A DNA stretch of 64,000 nucleotides from Gymnorhina tibicen (lineage: Eukaryota; Chordata; Aves; Passeriformes; Artamidae), in the NCBI GenBank assembly GCA_013399875.1, contig VXAZ01002109.1:345816-409815 (forward strand), written 5' to 3'. Numbering within the stretch: the first letter of the stretch is position 1; every line of letters begins with the position of its first letter. Below are positions 26,314 through 36,827 of the stretch, one piece after another. The translations under genes were made by a program, and so were the position numbers. The notes below the pieces were generated by a model that was not told the DNA's origin, searched no databases, and saw nothing but the letters and a program-made list of their open reading frames with translations.

Positions 26314-27250
26314 TGTATTGAGTTTGTGTGGCCAAGTTTTGGTAGCAGGGGGACTGAAGGGGTGGCTTCTGTGAGAAACTGGTAGAGGCTTCCCCCATGT
26401 CCAATGGAGCCAATGCCAGCTGGCTTCAAGATGGACCTGCCACAGCTGACCAAGGCTAAGCCCATCAGTGATGGTGGTGGCACCTCTGGGATAAGAAATT
26501 TAACAAAGGGGGAAAACTTCACAAGAGCAACTGCAGCTAGGAAAAGGAGTGAGAGTATGTGAGAGCAACAACTTTTCAGGCACCAGGGTCAGAGAAGCAG
26601 GAGCGGGAAAAGGTGCTCCAGGAAGCAGAGCAGAGATTCCCCTGCGGCCCATGGTGAAGACCATGGTGGATCAGATGTCCCCCTGCAGCTGGTGGAGGTT
26701 CATGGTGGAGCAGAGATCCACCTGCAGCCTACGGAGAAGATGCACACTGGAGCAATTTGAGATGAACTGCAGTCCATGGGAAGGTCCCACACTGGAGAAT
26801 TTTATGGAGGACTGTCTCCCATGGAAGGGGCCCCATGCTGGAGTAGGGGAAGAGTGTGAGAAGTCCTTCCCCTGAGGAAGAAGGAGAAGCAGAGACAATG
26901 TGTGAACTGACCACAGTTCCATTCTCTGTCTGCCTGCAGTGCTTGATGGGAGGAGGTTGAGAAATCAAGAAGCAAAGTTGAACCCAAGATGAAGGGAAAG
27001 TTGGGAAGTAGGTATTTTAAGATTTGCTTTCATTTCTCATTATCCTGCTCTGATTTGATAAGTAATAAATTAATTTCCCTAAGTCAAATCTGTTTTGTCC
27101 ATGACAGTAACTGATACTATCATCTCTCCCTGTCCTCATCTTGACATACAAGCCTTTTCTTTTATTTCCTCCCCTGTCCAGTTGGTGAGGGGATTGATAG
27201 AATGTGTTGGTGGGCACCTGGTGTTCAGCCGAGTTTAACCCACTTGACCA
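26314..27250 (+). mobile_element. Solo ERV LTR (ERVL-like avian family), plus strand
   Basis: About 940-bp LTR recognised from typical neoavian/passerine LTR sequence: GGGGGACTGAAGGGGTGGCT near 26350, a U3 with repeated units built on GGAGCAGAGATCCACCTGCAGCC and CCATGG (26640-26830), a polyadenylation region with ATTATCCTGCTCTGATTTGA and AATAAATTAA (27040-27070), and a 3' end with GGTGGGCACCTGGTGTTCAGCC near 27210. It starts TG and ends CA within a direct repeat AGGTAA offset by one base, a likely target-site duplication. No internal genes follow, so it is a solo LTR. Overlapping open frames in the repeat units are not genes. Confidence 0.8.
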
Positions 27251-28259
27251 TAGGTAATTATATATAATTTTTATTTAGATATAGTAACAAGTAGCTACTC
27301 TTGTAGAGTTAAATATCTATAAAGTTAAGATAATGATGCAGTGTAGAAGAATGCAGGCTTAAAATGATAACAGAAGGGACATGGGAGATACTTGAGCTAT
27401 TAATTTATCAGTGGTCAATTACTGATGATTAACCACAATTCTCAAACTGTGACAGCTCAGGAAATTACATGGCCAAGAACTTTCTTCCCTCAGAGCCATG
27501 GTGGGGAGATGCTGAGCAGGTTAACTGGCCCTCTTGCGGCTGCTCAGCTCTTGCCCTGCACCACAGTCACCAGCAGAATAAGAAAAGCACATATGCAATA
27601 CACTTTAAGAGCCAGTAACACTCAAACTCAGGTATCTCAAGTTAGTGCCTTAAGTCAATGTGGCTCAAAGTATCATAAGAGCACTTTTCCAGAGCTCCCA
27701 GGCCACTTATTTGTCATGGCTGGGGCTTTCTTGGGAAAAAAAGTTGTTGTTTGGTCTCAATTTTTTCCAGAACAACTGTCTCATTGGGAACTTCCCAGAT
27801 TAGTTAGTCTCTCCATGAGGAAGGCTGGGCTTTTGAATGTTATCTTCTGGTAGTGACAAATCACTACTTTCACTTTTTTAACAAATCCTCTCACCTAAAA
27901 GGGAGGTAGGGTCTGTGTGTTCACTAGAACAAAGAGAAGCAGAAGACCGGTCAGTAATTTACAGTCATCTGTTTGTCTTTTGGGTTTTTCCACACATGAA
28001 ATACACCCACCCCAAGAACACCAAGAAGCAGCACATAACTGGAGACAGCAGGGAATGAAAGTGAGCCCTCACCTTTTCTCCTGCATCTTAGCCTTAAGTG
28101 TCACAACCTAAAAGTGTCTGGCAATGCAGAAAGCAGAGGGAAAGAAAGTTTTCACTACTCCACTATATTCTGCCTGAGTAAAGATTGTGAGATGTGTCCT
28201 AACACTACTTTAATTAAAATGCAATATCAATTTGATTTGAACCACAACTTTTGATACGA

Positions 28260-28520
28260 AACTCAGCAACTTTATGTAGTAGGCTTGAGCAGAGATAAAA
28301 AATTAATGTCTTAAATAATTTAGGCATCAGAGAGAGTCCCATGACCATAATATAAACATATTGATGTTGGCAAGAAAACATTTATTATTAATTTTACATA
28401 AGAGCTGCAAAGTTCCAGGTGCATTTCCTATTTCACACCAAACTTTGCAGACATGCAGAGCTTAATGGTAATTAGAACTTATTTATTTTTATCAATTTAT
28501 GTTGAGAAAAACAAAAATTA
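28260..28520. promoter_or_regulatory. Candidate conserved non-coding element
   Basis: TAAT-rich stretch including TTATTATTAATTTTACATAAG and CTTAATGGTAATTAGAAC, without repeat features. Inference only. Confidence 0.18.
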
Positions 28521-28783
28521 TGCTGAAGAAGGAGGGTTGTTCTGAGTTTTCCAAGTACATTTGGACTGAACGAGTGCTCTTAATAAGTTTTCAGTGCTGC
28601 TGCAGTAAATGAGTAGGTGTTTACAAGAATACAAAAGATATTAACTAACCATTTCTGGAATTGTCATGGCAATGCCCCAGATTTCCTATGAAATCCTGAA
28701 TAGGTACTGACTAAAATGTTATTTTCTTCTGTGTTTGTCTTCTTTACCCAGAATGATGAACCACAGAATGTGATCCCATACAG

Positions 28784-28845
28784 AATATATGTGTATATAT
28801 ATATTTGTATGTATGTGTATATATATACTATAAGTACATATTTGC
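28784..28845. repeat. TA/TG-rich simple repeat
   Basis: Alternating TATATG/TATATA units, about 60 bp, imperfect. Confidence 0.9.
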
Positions 28846-29267
28846 ATGAGTCTGATGTAGCTATTCATATTTTTTTTTTCAGGGTATTCAGGCTTTGTGT
28901 GCAGTAGGATAAACAAAAGTATGGCAAACACCAAATCTGCAGGAAAGAATTTACATATTTTTGTTGCTTCTAATAATCACCTGGCTAAAGGTCATTCTTG
29001 TGGTTTCTTCAGGTATACATCTTTGAGGGGACTCTCATTTTCTGAATCCTGCAACTTTAAATGAAGAAATCCCTTTGCCTAACCTCATTTAAATTCAAAC
29101 ACACTATTACAGTAAGTCACTGTGTTTACTCACTTCATGATTTGGGCCCAAATTTCCAAACAAAGATTTTCAAGCCAAAATTTTAGACCCCTAAATTTAG
29201 ACAGAAAAACAGCATCATTATTATTTGTTTTCCTTATTCAGCATTTTCCTGCTCTGAAATAACAGTG

Positions 29268-29600
29268 ATGGAGGCAGAGCAGACGAGCCAGTCCTGAGCC
29301 CCAGCTCTGGCAGCTGCACGACGCCGAGCAGAGAAGCTCAGAGGAGGGCCTAAGGCCATTCCTAGGTGGCATCAAACTGCCGGGACTGGCTCCAGCAAGA
29401 AGAGGAGGATGAGACTGCAAGGAGCCACAGCTGGCCCTCCTCAAGCTCAGGTACTGCCTGAGCAGTGCTGCCTTGCCACCAGCATCGCTGAGGCTGCTGA
29501 GGCTCCAGCAGGGACCTGGAAGGGAACGAGTGAGAGGCTTGACTGGAGCTGCTCTCCGCAGCCCCGAGCGGAGCACAGCTCAGCCAGCCCAGGAGAGCCG
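29268..29600. other. Isolated GC- and CpG-rich block
   Basis: About 330 bp rich in G+C with several CpGs (for example ACGACGCCGAGC, CCGCAGCCCCGAGCGGAGC), set in AT-rich DNA. Open frames of 76-112 codons on both strands follow from the base composition and look like no known protein. It could be an unidentified repeat, a fragment of an LTR, or a small CpG island. Confidence 0.5.
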
Positions 29601-30855
29601 TTCATCCACATTATGTGGCTTGTGTATAGTAAAACATAGGTCACGCATTTTTAGATCATCAGCTGCAGTATTAAAACAGGCCCCTTGCTGAGAAAATAAA
29701 TACAAAAAACATGACTAGAGGAGATGGCACAATCACAGAGAACTGAGAGCAAAATCAGACTTATCCCTTCTTTTTCTTCCTTTTTTTGTTTTAACTAATG
29801 TAATTAAAGGCTTCCTCAGCATGGACACAAAGGGAGTATTTAATGTGAACTTAAAAAAAAAGAGAGATTTAAAGGTTTAATATACCTCCAGGAAAAAAAA
29901 AGGCAGTTAAAGATTGCCAAAAAAAAAAAAAAATTAAAGATCCACAAATGGCTGGTGAAACTCCATAAAGCAGCTGGAACTTGTTAATAGTCACACTCTC
30001 CTGTGACCTGAGATGCAGGAATCTAACCATGAATTTTTTACAGATATCCTTTAAAATAAGTGCTGGCTGATATCACTGTGGGCCACTGGACTAAAACTTT
30101 CTGAAGACACTGTTGCAACCAGAGAAAATCAATTCTCCTGACATTTAAGCTTCAGAAAAACACCTTTTTTCCATTTCTTTTTCTTAAAAAAAAGGGAAGA
30201 AAAAAAATAAAGAAACACTTAATCAGTAGCAGTGACTCAGTATTAAAAACAACAGTACTCTTTTCCCTCTGCTCTGCACATATGGTTCCTCTGAGAGACC
30301 AGAGTTAATGAATAATAATAGTGGTTTCTTCACCAGCCATTGCTAACGTTGATATTATGTGAAAAAGACTAAATACAAGACAGCAGTTTTCTACAAAGAT
30401 GAACAAAAAAAGCCTTCTGGATCTAAAAACGCCAGAATTTTGCAAGATGTTGATAAACAGATCCTAAATGTTTCTCTCTTAATTACAGCTACAAAGAGAT
30501 ACCCAGAAGAAAAAATGCTGAGAGCCATGCTTTCACACAATTAAATCAAAATCCATACTCAGATTTTCATCACATATTAGTGTGAAGAACTGAATGTTGC
30601 ATTAAACTAAGGGTTCCTCTAAATGCTAACCCTCATAATTCAGAGATGTGCAGGAATAGAGGCTGTGCTTTCCTGCAGGACTCTGCTCCAATGCATCTGG
30701 AATGAAGGCCCTACTGTGGACCACCTGGTGACCTGTCTAAATCTTCCTGTACAGCTCCACACTTCCTTCCTTGCACAGGAAGAAAATACCACATGACATT
30801 CCAAGAACACCAATGTAACATGAGTTGACTTCCTACGGAGTTTTGGCAGCTTTCT

Positions 30856-30881
30856 TGCAGTGGCACTCTGCAGTGGCACTC
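30856..30881. repeat. 13-bp tandem duplication
   Basis: TGCAGTGGCACTC occurs twice without a gap. Confidence 0.95.
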
Positions 30882-32674
30882 TGTAGGGCTTCTTGTATAA
30901 GCTGGAGGGTGGCACCAGCCCCATGAGACCACCTGGCTTCTGGATTAGAGCATATTCACCTTGAGGTGCAAGTGGAGTGAACACAAAACTATAGAGGCCG
31001 ACCCACCAGCCCCTGTGGTGATGTCAGCACAAGGGTTGAAGACACTGTGCCTGGACTGAAGAGTCCTTACTGAGAAAAGTGATGGGGTGGTCTTTAATAA
31101 TTCTTTGCTAAAGTAAATTCAGGAGTGGGACCTTGTTTTCAAAACCCCCCAAAACATATTAAAATGTGGGAGGGTGCAGCAGCATATAAATTTGCTGCCT
31201 GAGTCATTACCTACTTGCTGGACTTAAGTTCAGATTCTCATAATTCACCTTCAAAACACCACAGGATCAATGTGCTGTGCTAGCCAGGACACTGGAATAG
31301 CCAAGTCTTTTTGTGCATTTAACCATGGTAGGGAAAGCTATTTTATGTCCCCATGGCTCTGCTCCTTTATTAAAGAGATTTGGTGGAAGGAGTTGTAGCT
31401 TTAAGCATTTCTTCTCCCACATTTTGTTGTGTCTTGCTCTGGGTTTGTACAAGGCCCAGCAAGTATTAGAGCCTAAGCACAGCTGTAATAATAGAGCCTT
31501 TGGGAAAGGTGGCACTTCCATGGCTTGCAGGTGTTGAAATACTCACCCTGAGATCTCTGTCTCATTAGCTCTGCTCACCAGCCTCCTTAGTATTGGAAAG
31601 GTTACTATAACACTGTGCCTATGTGAAAGAAGTCAGGCTCTGATCTGGACACAATCAGCCTCCCAGAAGCCCTGCCACACTTGCCACAGCCCAGTTGTCA
31701 GTCTTCACAAAAAGGCCAAGGACTGGAAAGATACGAAAACCAATTCTGCTGGGCCCTGCAACAGGTCATTCAAGGTCAAATCAGGGTGGTAATATGAGGA
31801 AATGCACTTTGCTGGAGCTCATCGCATGCCCATTCTGCAAGGAAAACTACGGTCTTTAGGGCTGTCACTTTCCTTCACAACCACTAAATTCAGACAAACA
31901 TTTTTTAAAAAAACAATCTCAGAAAAAGTTAAACCAACAAACTCTAAATAGGGAAAGGTGTTAAATTATGTGTGGCCTCATTCTTGTGCTGCCCCTGACA
32001 AACAAAATGTGGCCAAAAGAGAATTACAAGCTATGAAGCTGTTAAACTTCCCTTGGACTCTGTATTTCAGATTCCTTATGAAGGAGTTGTTAGTCTGGGT
32101 ATGTCGACATGCTGTATGATATAAGCCATGAGGAGAAGGGAGAAGAGGGATTCTCTTCTCTCTACATGCACGCACACACACAAACACGTGTGTACACACA
32201 CTGCCATTGAAATGAATGGGCCCATTCATAGTAAACACACCTTCTATTAGTTTATTAGGCTTGGAACCAAGTCGCACCATCTCAACCTGCCAGCGTTAAG
32301 TTGTACATACCAGAAAAATGTCTCACCTGCAATACCTGTCAGTCTATTCATATTAATGCAAGTCTTACAATTTCTACTGTCCATGTACCAAATCCTAAGG
32401 GCCTTTCGCAGCCCTGAAAATGGGCAGGAGGATCTGGGCAGAAGGACTGAGGTACCACAGTCCCTGGGACTCACCACCTCCTTAGGAGGCAGGCAGTGTT
32501 TCCCGCAGGAATGACTGCCAGTGGGAGGAGGGACATTCCTTGAGGTTCCGCTTTCAGATAGTTCTCAGAATCCCTCTCTCTGGGTGGGTTGGCATCTCCT
32601 CCGCCAGCAAGAGCAAATGGCCTATCTCCCATAGGGCCTTAGCTGATCAATCATAGGTGGAGGGCAAGTTGCCT

Positions 32675-33031
32675 CTAGGCTGTCTTCTGGCTCTCAGTAG
32701 CTCTTCTCTCTGTGGTCTTCAGTGCTACTCGGCACCGGAGGTTCTGGGAATAATCCTCTGTCTGCATCCAGCTGTCTGTGTGCTGCAACAAGAGCCTCAC
32801 AGTGCCCTGCCAAGCTGCTGAGCCTTTGAAGGCACAGCCCCAAATACCACACGTTCCATTCCAAGGCAGAATGTAACGACAGCTATAATTAAAACCGTTA
32901 TTAATGCAAACACATGAAGTCATAATAATAACTAAACTGTCCAACGGTGTGAGGTGGTATCTCACTTCCTCTGGAGGATCAGACCTGTTCCAGTCAGAAG
33001 ATGGGACATCTGCTTCACCTGGCTCGTTCAT
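32675..33031 (-). other. 118-codon open frame, unrecognised
   Basis: ATG to stop, uninterrupted, in a moderately GC-rich stretch next to the truncated LTR. The peptide has several Cys and Trp residues in its middle (CVCINNG, WNGTCGIWGCAFKG) and a charged C-terminus. I recognise no family. It could be leftover viral sequence, an unclassified repeat, or chance. No splice or promoter context supports a gene. Confidence 0.15.
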
Positions 33032-33132
33032 AACCTGGAGACCTATTGTCTAAGCACACTGCATTTGTTTCCTCTTTTACACACCACTTTTCACCATCTT
33101 CTGGACAGAAGTTCACTGGGACTAGGAGATAG

Positions 33133-33770
33133 TTGGTGCAGTTGCTTTACTCTGGCTGGACACCAGGTGCTCACCAAAGCCATTCTATCCTCTCCTCCGA
33201 TGCACAGGGGAGAGAAAATATAACAAAAGGCTCGTGGATGCAGGTAAGGACAGGGAGAGATCACTCAGAAGGTACCATCACAGGTGAAATAGACTTGACT
33301 TGGGAAAATTTGTTTCCTGTATTATTAATCAAATCAGAGTAGGATAATGAGAAAATAAAAACTAAATCTTAAAACACCCTTCCCACAACTCTCCCTTCTT
33401 CCTGGGCTCAGCTTCAATTGCAATTTTCTCCTTCCTCCTCAGGGGGAGGACTCACCACATTCTTGACCTGCTCTAGCATGGGGTTCCTCCCACAGGAGAC
33501 AGTCCTCCATGGACTTTTTCAGAGTGAAATCCTTCCCATGGGCTGCAGTCCTTCATGAACTGCTTCAGCATGGATTCTTCCCACAGGGTGCAGTCCTTCA
33601 GGAACAGCCTACCCCAGCATGGGTCCCCCATGGGGTCACAAGTCCTGCCAGCAAACCTGCTCCAGTGCAGGCTCCTCTCTTTGTGATTCTAGGGGTCCTG
33701 CCAGGAGCCTGCTCCATCATGGGCTTCCCATGGGGTCACAGCCTCCTTCAGACATCCACCATCCAAACCC
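33133..33770 (-). mobile_element. Truncated avian ERV LTR, minus strand
   Basis: Reverse-oriented copy of the same LTR family as at 26314-27250. Shared blocks, read on the plus strand, include CTGGCTGGACACCAGGTGCTCACC near 33155, the region around the AATAAA-type signal (TTATTAATCAAATCAGAGTAGGATAATGAG in pieces at 33320-33350), and repeated units of the type TCC-CAGCATGGG---CCCATGGGGTCAC between 33470 and 33735. These internal units recur about every 60-75 bp. The copy ends abruptly near 33770 inside the repeat array, so its 5' part is missing. No internal retroviral genes of this family were recognised next to it. The fossil gypsy element starts shortly beyond its broken end. Confidence 0.75.
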
Positions 33771-33849
33771 GATGCAGATGATTAAGCCAATATTGCACTG
33801 CAAACTGCTCACATTCACACACAGCTAATTCTGGCTCATTGTTTTCAAA

Positions 33850-34420
33850 TACAGTGTATCAGAAAAGATCTTTGATGTCCATCATCAACTCCTTACCTGT
33901 ATATCCCAAAAAAATTATCTCACAGGAGTCAGAATAGTAAGTACACAGTTCATAGTGTTCTGTTTTGGACTTTTTTCCCCTAGTCTCCATAAATAATCTA
34001 TTTTTTGTGCTTTCCTCCCGCCAGTTATTTCTCTGTACCATCAGTACAACACTTTCCTACACCTTGATCTTTATTTCTGGTATATGCAGCAGAACTTAAG
34101 AGCTCCTTCATTTAAGGTCAAATTAATTCTCCTCTTTCTGTTACATTTTTTTTCCTCAAGGAACCCCTATCCACCTCTGTAACTACTTTTCACATACTTT
34201 TTAATAACTTAGTAGTCATGATTCCTGAAATAGGATTTGATGCAGTGGTAGTAGCTCCTCTTGCACTGGTAAGATTGATGAGGAACATGCTGGGTTTGCC
34301 ACTACAGTTTTAATCTTTATTATTTTGTGTAGAGTCTCATCCTAAATAGTCAGTCTGAAACTCAAGGTCCTTAGCTCACCTCAGAACACAAAGTTTATTT
34401 TTATTTGCAAAATATACTAA
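33850..34420 (-). other. Possible remnant of gypsy integrase region, unresolved
   Basis: This is where integrase should lie. I see only weak, fragmentary resemblance and no intact zinc-binding H2C2 or D,D-35-E pattern, with many stops. It may be unique sequence. A 60-codon open frame (33859-34041) has no recognisable motif. Confidence 0.2.
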
Positions 34421-34429
34421 AGTTGAACT

Positions 34430-34640
34430 TCAAATAATTTGAAGAGCGAGTCTGCATCTCCAAATCTCTTCCAGGTTCAGATTCAATTTACAAATCATCC
34501 ATTTGTAGTTGAAAAAAATAAAAGTAAGCTGTGAATTCTCTGGAGTGTTCACAAGGTCATTTTCAGTAACAGCAATAAGTGGTTTGCAGTCGATTTCAGC
34601 TAATAAAATAGTAATAGCTAAGGCCTCCCACAACTAAGAC
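34430..34640 (-). pseudogene. Gypsy-type RNase H remnant
   Basis: An open stretch of 67 codons contains EIDCKPLIAVT (34565-34597), the relic of the T-D-HKPL box that ends the RNase H domain in Ty3/gypsy Pol, followed by DLVNTP and later a region like the usual Y-PG---ADALSR tail, here altered. The His of the box is Cys. The earlier RNase H part (34640-34960) is broken by many stops. Position, about 350 bp beyond the RT tail, fits the normal order. Confidence 0.65.
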
Positions 34641-34989
34641 ATGAAGTCTTTTACAACCATGCCAAAGCCTCCTTTTCTATCTGAGCTTATTAACTCTCAT
34701 TTCCTGTTAGCATCTACTATTCATAAACCACTGGTCTCTAGCTGTGACCACTTTCCTGCAAGAAGATTGCACTGAAATCCCAAAATACTTCTTTGAAACA
34801 CCTGTGGACAATATAGTTTTGGACATACCATCCTCCCAAATTAATTCCCTTTACTTCTTAGACTTTTTATTAAGGTCAGGCAATGTCATTGTGTAGGAGC
34901 ATTCTCTGTTTATTTATTCAGGCAGCAGTATAAGGTACAATTGTCCTAATGTAATCCATCATTCCCAGAAATCTACTATTTCTTTGTCA

Positions 34990-35400
34990 ACTGCAGTGGT
35001 TTCACTGTTACCTATATGTCCTGCCAAATAACCTTCTTTCTCAGGTGTGTTATTTATGTTACAGAAAATTTACATTTTGCTGGCATCACACTAACCCAGC
35101 AGCTTTGGTTCTGTTCCAGGATGCTCAGAGCTTCCAGTTATTCTCTTCCAACATTTCAGCTTCTTTTAGTGTTTTTCCCATATTAAAATATCTTCTATGG
35201 TGCCCCCATTTCTTCTGTGCTATCAAAATTCTTATTTTTGTTACAAAAATGGAATGCTGAGCACAACATAAATGGAAGTCTAAAGAAGCAGGGTTTTCTC
35301 AACAAGACATGGAAAACACATAAAGCATGTGCTGTGTTTTTCCAAAGACCTTCCCCGGAATCCTGCTGATACATCCAGCATATAAAAAAATCTGGTGTTA
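34990..35400 (-). pseudogene. Gypsy-type reverse transcriptase remnant
   Basis: Three frames together preserve RT landmarks in order. LDVSAGF (35358-35378) is motif A with its catalytic Asp. About 75 bp later, in another frame, RLPFMLCSA (35255-35281) is the LPFG-SAP motif of Ty3/gypsy RT. Then IEDILIW (35178-35198) sits where the Y-x-DD-I-L-V-W box belongs, with the first residues of the catalytic box lost. Beyond it lies AKCKFSVT, stop, ITHL (about 35050-35090), matching the KC-F---E--FLGH segment after the palm. Fingers and the N-terminal part are not recognised, so 35400-35940 may hold a deleted or unreadable portion. Several frameshifts and stops make it inactive. Confidence 0.72.
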
Positions 35401-35945
35401 GACATCTCTGAAAATTATCCCTTAACAACTACTGTGACTTTTTTTTCCTTTTCTTTGTATTTATTCAAGTCCTCTGGTCTATCCAGACAGAAAACTTTCT
35501 GTCCCTATTTTTCTCTCTAGAGATGAATAAACAGTGTATCCACAGCTCATTCTCCTATGCATTTCGTGATTGCTGGGGTAACAGACTCACCCATATTTTT
35601 TTTTTTTCTTTGCCTCTTCCATCAGAGGAATGGAATTTGAAAAGTAAGAGGGACAGGAGGAAGGCTGACTCTCTCCTCTGATGTGTGTTCTGCTCAAAGA
35701 CAGCTTGTTCCCTAGCTGGTGTCCTCCGATGCTTCCTCAGGTGTACTGTCCTCCTGTCCTCTCTCATGAGCACATTGTCCTGATGAGAACAAAGATTCGA
35801 CACATTACTTTTTCTGTAATGAGTGCTCTTCTCCATAAAGTTAATACAGACTGTATCTGTCCACTTTATTTACCCTCATGTTAACTTTAGTTGCTATTAT
35901 CTTACCCCTGTAAACCTCCCCTGACTCTCCATTATCTGCTTCTTG

Positions 35946-36098
35946 TCAGGAGGATAACATTATTTCAATCAACACACCATCATGTGCACCAGTATCCAAT
36001 TTAAAATGAATAAATGTCTTACTTGCTTTCAGGGTGATAGTCCATTCATCTTCTGATGAATTGCTCTTATGAAGAATTCCCCAGAGCAAATGGTGCTG
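35946..36098 (-). pseudogene. Gypsy-type aspartic protease remnant
   Basis: Follows the Gag remnant in the same frame, after a TGA at 36099-36101. It reads NSSEDEWTITLKAS, then FKLDTGAH, with LDTGA at 35985-35999: the catalytic Asp-Thr-Gly of a retropepsin, preceded by the usual beta strand. The second half, including the flap and the ILG-type motif, is not readable. The stretch closes at TGA 35946-35948. DTGA placed directly after a W-T-hydrophobic strand is typical of gypsy Gag-Pol junctions. The domain is broken and inactive. Confidence 0.7.
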
Positions 36099-36099
36099 T

Positions 36100-36827
36100 C
36101 ATTGATCTCCTGTATGCTGCTTCTTACACGCTATTTCACAGTGATGTAATCTAGTGCATACCTTCTTCCAGTTTATGGCTTGTGCTCTTTTCCACGCACT
36201 CTGCAGGCCCAGATGCTGCTCTTGTAGGTTTCCAATTATATCTTCATCAAGCATCTTTCTTTGCTCTGTTTTGGATTCTCAATTATGTCCTCTCCTTCAT
36301 TCTGAACTGGGCACCTGGTTAGTTTGACAAACTCTAAGTACTTTGTCAAGAGTTATTTCATGATGTTCCAATGATTTATTCCAGATCCAGCCACAATCTC
36401 CTTTGTAATCAGGCTCTTGCTTCATTAAATTGTGAAATTTTCTCTTCAGTCACGGACTTTCACTGTTATGGATTTCACCTTCTTTTTTAATACAGCATTC
36501 TTTAAAATAAACTAAACCAAAAAGATAAATCCTTATATCTCATTGTTTCAGAGTAAAATACTCCTGAACATTTTCATGGTTAATTCTGACTGCCTGAGTA
36601 CTGGAAACCAAAGAAACCTGTTCGGTACAACCTATTGTGTAACAGCTAATATCCTTTAACTGCCTTCCTTTTTGCAAGCGGATAAAGAGTATGGGGTCAT
36701 TCACATCTTCTGCTGTTATCTTCCACTCATCCAAAGTTTTCTCTGCAGTGAAATTCTTCATTGCTTCATTATTCCACTTGAGATGCTTTCTCCCTTCCTT
36801 TTTATTTTCAGCATCATCAGTTACATC
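36100..36827 (-). pseudogene. Gypsy-type Gag remnant
   Basis: One frame runs from just after a TAG at 36828-36830. It begins with a 95-codon open stretch (36543-36827) ending near the motif NVQEYFTLKQ, which resembles the part of Metaviridae Gag just before the ERY-F landmark. It continues past a TGA (36540-36542) through IKKEGEI, then past another TGA (36450-36452) into LKRKFHN, CGWIWNKSL and EITLDKVLRVCQTNQV. These match the order LKRK, CGI-ND-L and LTLEKAI-CR-E that I know from gypsy capsid C-termini. Near the end CTRLHHCEIACKKQH looks like a damaged CCHC knuckle. Further stops lie at 36297, 36279 and 36099. No Gag function is possible. Assignment rests on motif order seen by eye. Confidence 0.65.

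Larger units (their letters stand above)
27251..33132. other. Intergenic, gene-free
   Basis: Non-coding DNA between two LTRs of one family in opposite orientation. Contains the GC-rich block at 29.3-29.6 kb, several A-rich runs (29850-29935, 30180-30215), and a GC-moderate stretch at 32.4-33.1 kb. A 142-codon open frame at 27425-27853 (plus) resembles nothing known. Confidence 0.65.

Noticed and set aside
26549..26987. Several 60-108-codon frames on both strands
   Set aside because: They are the repeat units of the LTR read in different frames.
27425..27853. 142-codon plus-strand open frame beside the solo LTR
   Set aside because: No recognisable motif, no splice or promoter context, ordinary composition.
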